A stretch of 64,000 bases of DNA from DATFVA01 sp963815785 (GTDB lineage Bacteria; Bacteroidota; Ignavibacteria; Ignavibacteriales; Ignavibacteriaceae), in contig CAWFHZ010000007.1 in the NCBI GenBank assembly GCA_963815785.1, forward strand, positions 868,001 to 932,000, written 5' to 3'. Each line of letters opens with the position of its first letter. Position 1 is the first letter of the stretch. This document shows positions 46,702 through 56,153 of the stretch, piece by piece. The translations under genes were made by a program, and so were the position numbers. Below the pieces are notes generated by a model. It was not told the origin of the DNA. It did no database searches and saw nothing but the letters and a program-made list of their open reading frames with translations.

Positions 46702-47799
46702 TTATTTCATTCTGCGACGCCTGTTCCTGATGTAATCTTCAAAAATATATTCACCTAATCCGGTCAAACTGCTGTAAAATGCTCTTCCCTTATTTGTTGA
46801 AGTAAATTCTCTTACAAATTGTTGAAGGTAAGGATCTTTTGCAATCATAAAAGTTGTAATCGAAATTCCAAGTTTTCTGCACCGGGCTGCCTGGTCTAAT
46901 GTCTTATTTATAATTTTTCTGTCAAGTCCGAAGCTGTTTTTGTAATATCTTGCTCCTTCTTTAAGGCACGTCGGTTTTCCATCAGTAATCATAAAAATCT
47001 GTTTGTTTGAAGTCTTCCTTCGTCTTAGTATATCAAGTGACAGTTCTATACCTGCAACTGTATTTGTATGATAGGGACCAACCTGTAAATAAGGGAGATC
47101 TTTTATGGCGATAGGCCATGCATCATTACCGAATACAATGATATCCAATGTATCTTTTGGATATTTGGTTGTAATAAGTTCTGATAATGCCATTGCTACT
47201 TTTTTTGCAGGTGTTATTCTGTCCTCCCCATATAAAATCATTGAATGAGAAATATCTATCATCAGAACAGTTGAGGTCAGAGCTTTAAAATCTTTTTCTT
47301 CAACTTCCAGATCTCCCTCAGTTAATTTGAAATCATCTATACCGTGATTTATTTGAGAATTCTTAATCGAATTAGTAACATCAATCTGATCCATTGTGTC
47401 ACCGAAACTAAACTCACGTCTGTCTGAAGTAAGCTCATCACCAATTCCGGAATATGGCGTCCTGTGATTTCCCCTTTTCGATTTTTTCAGCTTACCAAAA
47501 ATTTCTTCCAGTGATTGTTTTCTTATTGATTGTTCACTTTTTGCAGTAATAACAAAAGTATTTTTATCCGGGTTCTCTTCAATATAATTTTTGTCCTTCA
47601 GTTCATTAATGAAATCACCCATACCGTAAGAATTATCAGTAAGATTATATCTTTTATCAAGCTCATTCATCCAGTTCAATGCTTCACTTACATCGCCTGA
47701 AGTGATTGTTAATAATTGAAGAAACACTTTCAGCAAATCTTCAAAACGGTTTTCACCGGAATTTCCCGGGATAAATTCCGTAAATCTATGTCCAATCAT
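46702..47799 (-). CDS. VWA domain protein, partner of the MoxR-like ATPase
   Basis: The 365-residue protein has a helical N-terminal half and a von Willebrand A domain from about 175. The MIDAS metal site is intact: DISHS (D182, S184, S186), a Thr in the second loop, and ITDGKPT. The basic C-terminus ends in RNRRRRMK. It lies upstream of the AAA+ gene by 40 bases, the usual MoxR-VWA arrangement. The metal-dependent VWA would bind a client that the ATPase remodels; the client is unknown. Confidence 0.85.
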   Translation of the reverse strand: MIGHRFTEFIPGNSGENRFEDLLKVFLQLLTITSGDVSEALNWMNELDKRYNLTDNSYGMGDFINELKDKNYIEENPDKNTFVITAKSEQSIRKQSLEEIFGKLKKSKRGNHRTPYSGIGDELTSDRREFSFGDTMDQIDVTNSIKNSQINHGIDDFKLTEGDLEVEEKDFKALTSTVLMIDISHSMILYGEDRITPAKKVAMALSELITTKYPKDTLDIIVFGNDAWPIAIKDLPYLQVGPYHTNTVAGIELSLDILRRRKTSNKQIFMITDGKPTCLKEGARYYKNSFGLDRKIINKTLDQAARCRKLGISITTFMIAKDPYLQQFVREFTSTNKGRAFYSSLTGLGEYIFEDYIRNRRRRMK

Positions 47800-47886
47800 A
47801 TAATTTTTATTTTTGTTAAGCTCTAAACACTAATTTGAACAGTAAAGTTCAGGAATGCAAGGAAATAATTTAAGGTTTAATGCAGG

Positions 47887-49356
47887 TCACTTTAATTTTG
47901 TGATTTTCCTGATCATACTTAAGGCATAAACATTTGTTCGTTCTATTTTAAAAGCTAAACGATAATTCATTAAAGCTAAACCAATATTTCCATCCTTGTA
48001 ATAAGCATCAGCTAACCCAATATAAGGTTTTGCATTTTCAGGAAATTCATTTATCATAAATCTAAAATATTTGATGGCATCACTTATCTTTTTTATGGTT
48101 ATCAGATCATAACCAAAAACACAAATTTCATCAAGAGAAATATCAAAGTATTCTGTTGAGTCTATCTTAAGTTCTTTATATTTCGTTAAGGCGGAATCAA
48201 TTCCGGCAGATATTATTATTTTCATTAATTTATCAGATAGTTCGGACTTTGGAGTTTTTATTTTTTTATCAAGGACAATGTAAGCAAGATCCATCGCCGG
48301 CATATCATTATTTCTATCTCTTATATTTATTAAATCAACAACTGCCAGCTTTTCTGCAGGATAAATAACCAGAAGTGAGGTACCGCTGTATCCTTCGTGA
48401 GCAAAATATTTTCTGCCTGAATTATCTGTTCCAAGAGTAAATCCTAATCCATAATTAATCCTCGTTCCGTTTTTCAATTTTGTAGGGACGAGCATGGAAT
48501 CCAGAGTTTCAGGCTTTATAAGTATCCCGTTCAGCAGGTTAATAGAAAATTTTAGTAAGTCTTCCGAAGTTGAACATATTCCTCCACCCGGATACTTATT
48601 ACTGAGATCAGCCAGGGGGGCATTTTCCAGAATTCTGTATTTATTCCTTATATATAACCGTGATCTATTAAAAATAATTCTGTTCTGATAATCAAGGTAA
48701 GTAGAATGCATATCCGCCGGTTCAAATATATTTTTCCGGAGATATTCTTCAAACGATAACCCGGATGCGTATTCAATAATTGCACCCAGGAGATTGTATC
48801 CTAAAGTTGTGTATTCATACTTGGTTCCCGGTTTATAAGCCAATGTATCCTGAATTACTATTCCCACCGCGTCTTTCATAGTGGAATAGTGTTTTGTGTC
48901 ATCAAATTCTCCCTTATAATAATTTCTTATTCCTGCAGTGTGATTTAACAATTGCCGTACTGTAAATTTCCATTTCTTTTTAGGGAAGTACGGAATATAA
49001 TTTCTCGCATCATCATCCAGTCTTATTTTACCTTTTTCCACTAATTGCATTATACCGACTGCTGTAATAGATTTTGAAATTGAAGCAATTCTGAAATGAG
49101 TTAGCACTGTTGCAGGGATATTATTTTCTATATCAGTAACTCCGCATGCTTCGAGCCATATTATCTTATTGTCTTGAGCAATGCCGGCGGATATTCCTGG
49201 AATAAGTTTGTTCTTTTGAAATTCCTTTAAATAAGTGCTGAGTTCCTTTTTAATTTCCTGGTGTTCATTTTGTGCTTTGAGATTTATCTGAAAAACAAAT
49301 TGGAAGAGAATATTGGAGAAAAGTAATAATCCTAAATATAATTTTATCCGGTTCAT
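47887..49356 (-). CDS. Serine hydrolase (beta-lactamase/penicillin-binding protein class C family) with C-terminal TPRs
   Basis: The 489-residue protein has a signal peptide (YLGLLLFSNILFQFVF) and a serine beta-lactamase-like domain. The catalytic S92-x-x-K95 lies in ASISK, the Tyr-x-Asn motif is GYN near 186, and an HEG motif sits near 343 in place of KTG. The last about 100 residues contain TPR-like repeats (AKPYIGLADAYYKDGNIGLALMN). Class C-like hydrolases of this type are often peptidases or esterases; resistance is not implied. Confidence 0.85.
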   Translation of the reverse strand: MNRIKLYLGLLLFSNILFQFVFQINLKAQNEHQEIKKELSTYLKEFQKNKLIPGISAGIAQDNKIIWLEACGVTDIENNIPATVLTHFRIASISKSITAVGIMQLVEKGKIRLDDDARNYIPYFPKKKWKFTVRQLLNHTAGIRNYYKGEFDDTKHYSTMKDAVGIVIQDTLAYKPGTKYEYTTLGYNLLGAIIEYASGLSFEEYLRKNIFEPADMHSTYLDYQNRIIFNRSRLYIRNKYRILENAPLADLSNKYPGGGICSTSEDLLKFSINLLNGILIKPETLDSMLVPTKLKNGTRINYGLGFTLGTDNSGRKYFAHEGYSGTSLLVIYPAEKLAVVDLINIRDRNNDMPAMDLAYIVLDKKIKTPKSELSDKLMKIIISAGIDSALTKYKELKIDSTEYFDISLDEICVFGYDLITIKKISDAIKYFRFMINEFPENAKPYIGLADAYYKDGNIGLALMNYRLAFKIERTNVYALSMIRKITKLK

Positions 49357-49390
49357 ATTAATAAAGAAGAGAAATAATGAAGTGTAATAT

Positions 49391-49423
49391 AAGAAGGAAA
49401 AGGGATTGAGTGAATCAATCCCT
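49391..49423 (-). terminator. Rho-independent terminator after clpP (minus strand)
   Basis: A perfect 9-bp stem (49401-49409 with 49415-49423) with a 5-base loop is followed on the minus strand by a T-rich stretch. It lies 8 bases past the clpP stop. Confidence 0.8.
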
Positions 49424-49430
49424 TATTTAA

Positions 49431-50063
49431 TTATTTTTTTGTATTTGAAAGGCTTGCCCGTTTATCAATAATATTATCAATAAGTTTATATTCCTTTGCT
49501 TCCTGTGCAGAGAGAAAATAATCTCTATCGCAGTCTTTAGTAATCTGTTCCATTGTTTTACCAGTGTGTTCGGAGAGAATTCTATACAATGTATCGCGGG
49601 TTTTCAGCATTTCTCTTGCGTGGATCTCAATATCGGAAGTCTGACCTTGCAATCCTCCAACCCAGGGTTGATGTATCATAATTTTGGCATTAGGAAGCGC
49701 AGTTCTCTTTCCGGCAGAGCCTCCGGCAAGCAAAACAGCACCCATACTTGCAGCCATTCCAACACAGATTGTTGAAACATCCGGTTTAATATATTTCATG
49801 GTATCATATATGGCAAGACCTGCAGTAACGCTTCCGCCGGGCGAATTTATATAAACATTTATATCCTTTTCAGAATCTTCAGCTTCTAAAAAAATTAATT
49901 GGGCAATTATAAGACTTGCAATGTGATCATCAATGGGGGTTCCGATAAAAATTATTCGTTCCCTTAACAAACGGGAAAAAATATCCATTCCCCGTTCACC
50001 ACGACCAGTTTGTTCTATCACATAGGGAACTAACTGGTTATAAAATTCAGGATGTTTTGTCAT
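49431..50063 (-). CDS. clpP: ATP-dependent Clp protease proteolytic subunit
   Basis: The 210-residue protein has the ClpP serine protease signature: YINSPGGSVTAGLAIYD, GMAASMGAVLL with the catalytic Ser, and MIHQPWVGG with the catalytic His. ATG 50063 is preferred to an upstream start 14 codons earlier because the product then has normal length. It overlaps the end of tig by 17 bases, the common tig-clpP order. clpX does not follow. Confidence 0.95.
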   Translation of the reverse strand: MTKHPEFYNQLVPYVIEQTGRGERGMDIFSRLLRERIIFIGTPIDDHIASLIIAQLIFLEAEDSEKDINVYINSPGGSVTAGLAIYDTMKYIKPDVSTICVGMAASMGAVLLAGGSAGKRTALPNAKIMIHQPWVGGLQGQTSDIEIHAREMLKTRDTLYRILSEHTGKTMEQITKDCDRDYFLSAQEAKEYKLIDNIIDKRASLSNTKK

Positions 50064-51378
50064 TATTTTCCTCGGTTTTAGGTTTTGTAAATTTCGAAGG
50101 ATCAACTTTATTTATTTTATTGTTCTCTTTTAAAAAGTCCAGCAGTTTCTGATCCTGTAGTCTTTCAGCAAAATTAGATGATTTATAGTAGTTTAGCAAT
50201 TTATCCTCAGGTAAGCCCGTTTTTTCTGCATCTTTTTTTACCAATTCTTTAAGATCATCATCTGTAACTTCTATCTTTTCTTTCTTCTCTATTTCATTCT
50301 TTATAAGGTACCATTTAACTTCATATTCAGCGTAAGGTTTTAATCTTTTTAATGCTTCTTCGTGATCATACTTTTTGTATCCCTGTTTCTTTACTTCCTG
50401 TTCTTCACGTTCAATAAGGTCAGTTAAAAAATTCTGCACAAGCGATGCCGGCGGGGTGAAATCATTTGTTTTTACAATTTCCTGGATCAGCCTTTCTCTT
50501 GTAATTTCTTCAACTTTTTGATTATAGTATTTCTGGATATCGTTTTTAATATTCTCCCTGAAATCATTTTCGTTTTCAACCTTATTATTCGTAACCTTCT
50601 TTATCAGTTCTTCATTTAAATCAGGTAAAAGATTTCTCTTTATCTCCTTAATTTCCGCCCTGTATTTGAAATCTTCCTTAACAGTTTCTTCTTCACCATT
50701 ATTATTTTTTAATTTTCTTTCATCTGTAAATGTAAACTCAAAAGTATCGCCAACCTTTTTCCCCCGGGAATTTTCAACAATTTCTTTCTGTACTCCTTCA
50801 TTCGAAAGGTCAACATCGAAAGTTTCAGGTTTACTTCCTGCAAAATTTTCACCTTTTTCATCTATTCTTTGAAGAAGAAGTTTGATTATATAATTATTAT
50901 CATCACCGACTTTTTCCTCTTCAACCAGCGTTGCATTTGCCTTTTTCACGTGAAGAATTTCGTGTTCAACTTCTTCATCTTTAACCTGGAAATCAGGAAT
51001 TTCTATTTCAATGTCTTTATAACCTTTTATATCGAGTTGCGGGAGTATTTCATACTTAACTTTAAATTGAAAATCTTCACCGGGAGTGAATTTGATATCA
51101 GATAGTACCGGTTGTCCGATTGGCTGGAGATTTTTATCCTTTACAATTTTCCAGAAATTATTGTTAGCAACTTTTTCAGATGCCTCATACTCCATCGCAT
51201 CGCCATACATCTTTTTTATCATTGTCAGTGGAACTTTCCCTTTTCTGAATCCTGGCATCTGGATATTTTTAGTTTGTTTCTTAACTTCATTTTCAATGTC
51301 CGATTTAATTTCATCATACGCCATTGTAACTTCAACTTCATTTTCAGAAGTGGAAATTTCATTTACCTTTACTTCCAA
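50047..51378 (-). CDS. tig: Trigger factor, ribosome-associated chaperone and peptidyl-prolyl isomerase
   Basis: The 443-residue protein begins with the ribosome-binding domain, in which MPGFRKGKVP near 42-51 is the signature loop. The PPIase-like domain and a long helical C-terminal arm rich in Lys and Glu follow. It protects nascent chains as they leave the ribosome. A tRNA-Leu gene lies just upstream on the same strand. Confidence 0.93.
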   Translation of the reverse strand: MEVKVNEISTSENEVEVTMAYDEIKSDIENEVKKQTKNIQMPGFRKGKVPLTMIKKMYGDAMEYEASEKVANNNFWKIVKDKNLQPIGQPVLSDIKFTPGEDFQFKVKYEILPQLDIKGYKDIEIEIPDFQVKDEEVEHEILHVKKANATLVEEEKVGDDNNYIIKLLLQRIDEKGENFAGSKPETFDVDLSNEGVQKEIVENSRGKKVGDTFEFTFTDERKLKNNNGEEETVKEDFKYRAEIKEIKRNLLPDLNEELIKKVTNNKVENENDFRENIKNDIQKYYNQKVEEITRERLIQEIVKTNDFTPPASLVQNFLTDLIEREEQEVKKQGYKKYDHEEALKRLKPYAEYEVKWYLIKNEIEKKEKIEVTDDDLKELVKKDAEKTGLPEDKLLNYYKSSNFAERLQDQKLLDFLKENNKINKVDPSKFTKPKTEENNDKTS

Positions 51379-51411
51379 TGTTTTCCTCTTGTACTTTTAA
51401 ATAAAAAATCG

Positions 51412-51496
51412 TGGTGCGAGAACGGGGACTCGAACCCCGACACCTTGCGGTACTAGATCCTAAGTCTAGCGCGTCTGCCAATTCCGCCATTCTCGC
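51412..51496 (-). tRNA. tRNA-Leu (anticodon UAG)
   Basis: Read on the minus strand it starts GCGAGAATGGCGG. The anticodon stem CTAGA/TCTAG encloses the loop CTTAGGA, so the anticodon is UAG. A class II variable arm and the TTCGAGTC T-loop follow, and the acceptor end TTCTCGC-A-CCA encodes CCA. The 85-base length fits a leucine tRNA. Confidence 0.95.
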
Positions 51497-51535
51497 AAAT
51501 ATTAAAATTTTACTTGTTTATTAGAAAATAAACAA

Positions 51536-51566
51536 CAAAAATAAAGGTTTTACTTTTGAAAACAAA
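51536..51566 (-). promoter_or_regulatory. Bacteroidetes-type promoter for tRNA-Leu (and perhaps tig-clpP)
   Basis: On the minus strand TTTG (51563-51566) and TATTTTTG (51536-51543) are 19 bases apart, an exact match to TTTG-N19-TAnnTTTG. Transcription would start about 35-40 bases before the tRNA. No terminator separates the tRNA from tig, so tig-clpP may be read from the same start. Confidence 0.7.
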
Positions 51567-52145
51567 GGAATGAATATAGACATCCCTTAAGTTCTGCTGT
51601 TTCCACTGCTAAGTTTTGGCTCGATCTCCGCTGTATTGTTTATAATTCCAGAAATCTATTTGAATAGACGAGGTAAGTGAAAAATGTTAACTATATAAAC
51701 TTTTTCTACTGTTCATTGTTAATTTTACAGCATAATTAAATTAATGATTTCACTTTTATTTGGGTGTGGAATTCTTTAGTGAAAATATTTTAATTAACGT
51801 GTAATCTGGATTTAGTATTTACCAGCCTTTTAGTTGTGCACTATAAAATCAGAGTAAAAATAGGCGAAGGAATTTAGAAGATTTTAATTTTATTTACCTT
51901 AATTTTTAATAAATTATAATATCAAGAAGAATGGAATATGAACAGGGGGAATATAAAATCAACAATTGGCAATAATTAAACTTTTATTATAAAGAATAAA
52001 CTCATAATTTTTAACTAAATAATAGGGCAAAGAAAACAGGTATGAAAATTGATAATACTGTGACAAATATTATTTATTCAATTAAATTCTGGATTATACC
52101 ATTTTCAAATTCCGAATTCCAAACAACCAGCCGGTCGGGGAAAAA
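51567..52145 (+). other. Long AT-rich intergenic region with no confident gene
   Basis: Between the tRNA promoter and the phosphatase gene there are about 580 bases. No coding frame longer than about 35 residues, no tRNA and no strong hairpin were seen. The presumed promoter of the phosphatase-kinase pair must lie here, but no clear -33/-7 pair was found. Confidence 0.6.
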
Positions 52146-52874
52146 ATGAAATATACTCATATATCAGTATCAAAGACCGGATTACGCAGACAGGAGAATG
52201 AAGATTCTTATGGTGTTTTTGAACTGGATGACGGTCTCTTAACTATATTGTGCGATGGTTTGGGCGGCAACAAAGCAGGCGAAGTCGCCTCAAGTTTAAC
52301 AGTTGAAACGATTTACAATTCTTTTATAAAATCTGAAAACGGAGATTATCTTGAAAGAATTAAAGAGTCGATATTAGCTGCCAACAAAATGATAATAGAA
52401 GAATCATCCTCAACACCCGCATTTAAGGGGATGGCGACCACTGTAGAGGTTTTGTTTCTGAATTCAAATACAGCCTATTGGGGACATATTGGTGATTCGC
52501 GAATTTATAAGTTTAACGATAGTAAAATTAAACAGATTACAAAAGATCACTCCCTTGTACAACGATTGGTCGATGAAGGCTACCTGACCCTCAAAGAAGC
52601 TGAGAATCATCCGAATAGGAACATAATTATGAAAGCACTTGGAGATACTGCTGATGTTGAGGCGGATCTCAGTAAATTAAAACTTAACCTCAAAGAATCG
52701 CTGAAATTTTTCGTTTGTTCAGACGGGGTTACCTGTGTGGTAAATGATGAGGAACTTGAAGAAATTATTGGCAATGAGGATGTAAATTTTACCGCTGAAA
52801 AACTTTCCAAATTGATTGAAGATAGAGGAGCTCCGGATAATTTTACGTTTGTATTAATAACCAGAGACGAATAG
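52146..52874 (+). CDS. PP2C-type serine/threonine phosphatase (Stp1-like)
   Basis: The 242-residue protein has the PPM/PP2C metal motifs in order: RRQENEDSYG (about 15-24), CDGLGGNKAGEVAS (about 37-50), GHIGDSRIYKF (about 118-128), FVCSDGV (about 188-194) and PDNFTFVLI at the end. It removes phosphate from Ser/Thr. Its stop abuts the kinase start at 52875, so the two are a matched kinase-phosphatase pair. It starts with ATG after a GGGG stretch. Confidence 0.92.
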   Translation: MKYTHISVSKTGLRRQENEDSYGVFELDDGLLTILCDGLGGNKAGEVASSLTVETIYNSFIKSENGDYLERIKESILAANKMIIEESSSTPAFKGMATTVEVLFLNSNTAYWGHIGDSRIYKFNDSKIKQITKDHSLVQRLVDEGYLTLKEAENHPNRNIIMKALGDTADVEADLSKLKLNLKESLKFFVCSDGVTCVVNDEELEEIIGNEDVNFTAEKLSKLIEDRGAPDNFTFVLITRDE

Positions 52875-54794
52875 ATGGTCGGTACCAATATAGATAATTA
52901 TAAAATTGTAGAAGTTATCGGCGAAGGCGGAATGGGGGTTGTGTATAAAGCAATCGATTTAAAATTGGAAAGATATGTTGCAATTAAAATTCTGAACACG
53001 AGCAAACCACCTAATCCCCAATTTATAGAAAGATTTAAAAGAGAAGCCCGGAATCAGGCCAAACTGAACCATACCAATATAATTCCTGTTTATGGTTTCA
53101 CCGATACAGATAATACTCTCGGTATTGTAATGGAATTTATTGAAGGTGAAACACTCGAAGACATAATAAGAAGAGAAGGAAGACTTGACCTTCGTTTTAC
53201 TCTTGATGTTATGAGACAGGTGTTAAGAGGAATTGCTTTTGCACATCAAAAAGGATTCATCCACAGAGATTTAAAACCTTCAAACATTATTATGAGCAAT
53301 GAAGGTATAGCTAAGATAATGGACTTCGGTATATCGAAATCAATTAACGAAACCAAGGATATTACAAAAGCCGGCACAAAAATCGGGACGATATTTTATA
53401 TGAGTCCCGAACAAATCAGGGGAAAACCTCCTACAACTCAAAGTGATTTATATTCACTCGGTGTTACGTTTTATGAAATGTTATCCGGCAAAACACCGTT
53501 TGATTATCCTACAGAATTTGAGATAATGGAAGCTCACATTAAAAAAATGCCTGCCCGGTTATCAACTCATCTGCCTGACATTCCTCCGGAAATAGACCGG
53601 ATTATTTCTAAAGCTTTGGAAAAACCTATGCAGAAGAGATACCAGACAGCGGAGGAATTTATGGAGGATGTTGACGCTGTTTTTGAAGAACTGAACGAAA
53701 TTGATATTGATGAACCTGAAATTTATAAGGATAAAAGGAAGACGATACACCATTATTTTAATTTTAAAAAGATTGCCTTTGTCTCTATAATGCTTATCAT
53801 AATGTCCGGATTGTTTTATTATTTCTACAGCAATATCGCTGATCTTCTTAAAGATAATAACAAGGTTGTACAAAACGGTGATAGTGGAAGTGCAACATAT
53901 GCTAATAATACTGCAGGGGTTATCCATTCAGGTTGGACTCCAGTATCGCTTTCCACTATAACAACTCTCAATTCAATTAATTTTGTAAATCCAATGGTAG
54001 GGTATGTCTGCGGATTTAACGGGTTAATTCTTAAAACTGAGGATGGTGGTAAAACCTGGCAGAAAAATACTTTTGACAGCCGTGTTAACTTTTTTAGTAT
54101 TTTATTTATTACACCTGACATAGGATTTATTACCGGGGATAACGGAACAATAATACGGACAAGTGATGGCGGTAAAAACTGGAATATCCTGAATGTCTAT
54201 ATCAAAGAATCCATCTTCGATATTTATTTCTTAAAAGATAAACAAACCGGGTTTATGGTTGGAAGCCATGGTATGATATTAAAAACATTGAACGGAGGGA
54301 ATAACTGGTTCACTTCATATACCCCCACTAAAGAATTACTCTACAGTGTTGGATTTAAAGATGATAAAAATGGGTTCGCAGTTGGTTGGGATGGTACTAT
54401 ATTAAGAACAACCAATACAGGGCGGAGCTGGAAACTAATGGAAAAAATGACTAATAATTATCTGAGAGATATCACTTTTATAGATGAGAATAATGGTTTT
54501 ATTTCAGGCGGCGGCGGAATAGTATTAAGAACAACTGATGGCGGAGAAAAATGGTTGGAGGTTCCATCAAATACAATCTCAGGTTTGTATTCAATTCATT
54601 TTGTAGATAACAAAGACGGATTAATCCTTGGGAGCAGGGGAGAAATACTTGTAACAAATGATTCCGGTGCAAATTGGAAATTGACACAATCCGGAAACTA
54701 TGCAACGCTTACAGATGCAGCAATAACTAATTCTGATAAAATATTTGTAATAGGCTTTAACGGAACAATGCTCACAAATCAGGCTATGCAGTAA
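52875..54794 (+). CDS. Transmembrane Ser/Thr kinase (PknB-like) with YCF48-type propeller sensor
   Basis: The 639-residue protein has a cytoplasmic Hanks-type kinase (about 9-270): GEGGMGVVYKA, VAIK with K38, HRDLKPSN with catalytic D132, DFG at 150-152 and the APE-equivalent SPEQ. A single membrane helix spans about 299-319. The outside part (about 350-639) has seven repeats of the YCF48/BNR type, each with a GxxG turn and most with a following (D/N)GGxxW (DGGKTW, DGGKNW, NGGNNW, DGGEKW). Seven repeats would close a seven-bladed propeller. A signal bound outside could control the kinase, with the adjacent phosphatase as its antagonist; that is inferred. Confidence 0.9.
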   Translation: MVGTNIDNYKIVEVIGEGGMGVVYKAIDLKLERYVAIKILNTSKPPNPQFIERFKREARNQAKLNHTNIIPVYGFTDTDNTLGIVMEFIEGETLEDIIRREGRLDLRFTLDVMRQVLRGIAFAHQKGFIHRDLKPSNIIMSNEGIAKIMDFGISKSINETKDITKAGTKIGTIFYMSPEQIRGKPPTTQSDLYSLGVTFYEMLSGKTPFDYPTEFEIMEAHIKKMPARLSTHLPDIPPEIDRIISKALEKPMQKRYQTAEEFMEDVDAVFEELNEIDIDEPEIYKDKRKTIHHYFNFKKIAFVSIMLIIMSGLFYYFYSNIADLLKDNNKVVQNGDSGSATYANNTAGVIHSGWTPVSLSTITTLNSINFVNPMVGYVCGFNGLILKTEDGGKTWQKNTFDSRVNFFSILFITPDIGFITGDNGTIIRTSDGGKNWNILNVYIKESIFDIYFLKDKQTGFMVGSHGMILKTLNGGNNWFTSYTPTKELLYSVGFKDDKNGFAVGWDGTILRTTNTGRSWKLMEKMTNNYLRDITFIDENNGFISGGGGIVLRTTDGGEKWLEVPSNTISGLYSIHFVDNKDGLILGSRGEILVTNDSGANWKLTQSGNYATLTDAAITNSDKIFVIGFNGTMLTNQAMQ

Positions 54795-54890
54795 TCCAGT
54801 CTATAACAGAACTATTTTCCCCTTCAATTCATTAATCACAATAATATTTTTTAATTTCTCCTTATTGAAATTTACTTTTATGAGGTTACC

Positions 54891-56153
54891 ATGGATAAAT
54901 TTGTAATTAAGGGTGGTAAAAAACTAAAGGGAACAGTTGAAGTAAGCGGTGCAAAAAATGCTTCACTCGCGCTGATGCCTGCTTGTCTTCTAACTGATGG
55001 TGTTTCAACTTTATCAAACACACCTGAGCTTAATGATGTATATACAATGATAAAGCTCCTGACCTTTTTAGGCTCGGAAATATCTTTCGAAAATCATCGG
55101 CTAAAAATTGATACAAATAAAATATCAACATTTGAAGCACCATATGAGCACGTTAAAAAAATGCGGGCATCCGTATACGTTCTTGGCCCGCTGCTCACAC
55201 GTTATGGAAACGCGAAAGTTTCTTTACCCGGAGGATGTGCCTGGGGTCCGCGCCCGATAAATCTTCATCTGGAGGCTCTTGAAAAAATGGGTGCCAAAAT
55301 AGAACTGGATTCAGGATATATAATAGCGAAAGCTAAAAGATTAAAAGGGGCTACAATTAATTTTGATATTTCATCAGTTGGTGCAACCGGAAATATATTG
55401 ATGGCCGCCTCATTGGCTAAGGGAACAACCATTATAAATAATGCGGCAATGGAACCGGAGATAACTAACCTTGCTGAATTTCTTGTAAGGATGGGGGCAA
55501 AGATAAACGGAATTGGAACTTCTTCTCTTGAAATTGAGGGTGTTGAAAACCTTTCTACAGTTGAGATAGAAACAATTCCTGACAGGATTGAGGCAGGAAC
55601 ACTTCTTATAGCATCAGCTATTACCGGCGGTAATATTACGTTAAATAATATACAGCCGAAATATATACAGGCAGTTATCTCCAAACTGGAGGACAGCGGT
55701 TGTACAATTAAAATTAAAGAGGACTCAATAAATATTTCCCGTAATGGTGAGATAAAATCTGTTAATGTTTCAACTTCAATTTTTCCAGGTTACCCGACAG
55801 ATATGCAGGCTCAATGGATAGCCTATATGAGTATATCTAATGGAGTTGCTGCGGTTACAGATACAATCTATATTGATAGATTCAAACACGTTCCTGAACT
55901 GATAAGACTTGGGGCAAATATTACTGTAAGTGAAAACAGTGCTATTGTTAGAGGAGTAAGTCAACTTGACGGTGCAAAAGTTATGTCAACAGATTTAAGA
56001 GCCAGCGCTTCACTTGTATTGGCGGGTTTGGCTGCAAAAGGAACAACTGAAGTTCTCAGGGTTTATCATCTCGACAGGGGATACCAGAGAATTGAAGAAA
56101 AACTAAAATCACTTGGAGCCAATATAGACAGAGTTCCGGGAGCTGAATTCTAA
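54891..56153 (+). CDS. murA: UDP-N-acetylglucosamine 1-carboxyvinyltransferase
   Basis: The 420-residue protein catalyses the first committed step of peptidoglycan synthesis. It has the EPSP-synthase-like fold, the start FVIKGGKKLKGTVEVSGAKNA, and the fosfomycin-target Cys in LPGGCAWGPRPINLH near 115, so the Cys form rather than the Asp form. The RASASLVLAGLAAKG segment near 370 is also typical. GAGG is placed for the ATG at 54891. Confidence 0.96.
   Translation: MDKFVIKGGKKLKGTVEVSGAKNASLALMPACLLTDGVSTLSNTPELNDVYTMIKLLTFLGSEISFENHRLKIDTNKISTFEAPYEHVKKMRASVYVLGPLLTRYGNAKVSLPGGCAWGPRPINLHLEALEKMGAKIELDSGYIIAKAKRLKGATINFDISSVGATGNILMAASLAKGTTIINNAAMEPEITNLAEFLVRMGAKINGIGTSSLEIEGVENLSTVEIETIPDRIEAGTLLIASAITGGNITLNNIQPKYIQAVISKLEDSGCTIKIKEDSINISRNGEIKSVNVSTSIFPGYPTDMQAQWIAYMSISNGVAAVTDTIYIDRFKHVPELIRLGANITVSENSAIVRGVSQLDGAKVMSTDLRASASLVLAGLAAKGTTEVLRVYHLDRGYQRIEEKLKSLGANIDRVPGAEF

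Noticed and set aside
47887..49356. Beta-lactamase antibiotic resistance gene
   Set aside because: The SxxK and YxN motifs are shared by many peptidases and esterases; the C-terminal TPRs and HEG motif do not suggest a resistance enzyme.
51086..51456. Open frames on the plus strand opposite tig and across the tRNA
   Set aside because: They are antisense to a conserved chaperone and a tRNA, and their translations show no family features.
52042..52149. A 35-codon frame overlapping the phosphatase start (ATGA)
   Set aside because: No properly spaced ribosome site and no recognisable features; too short to support.
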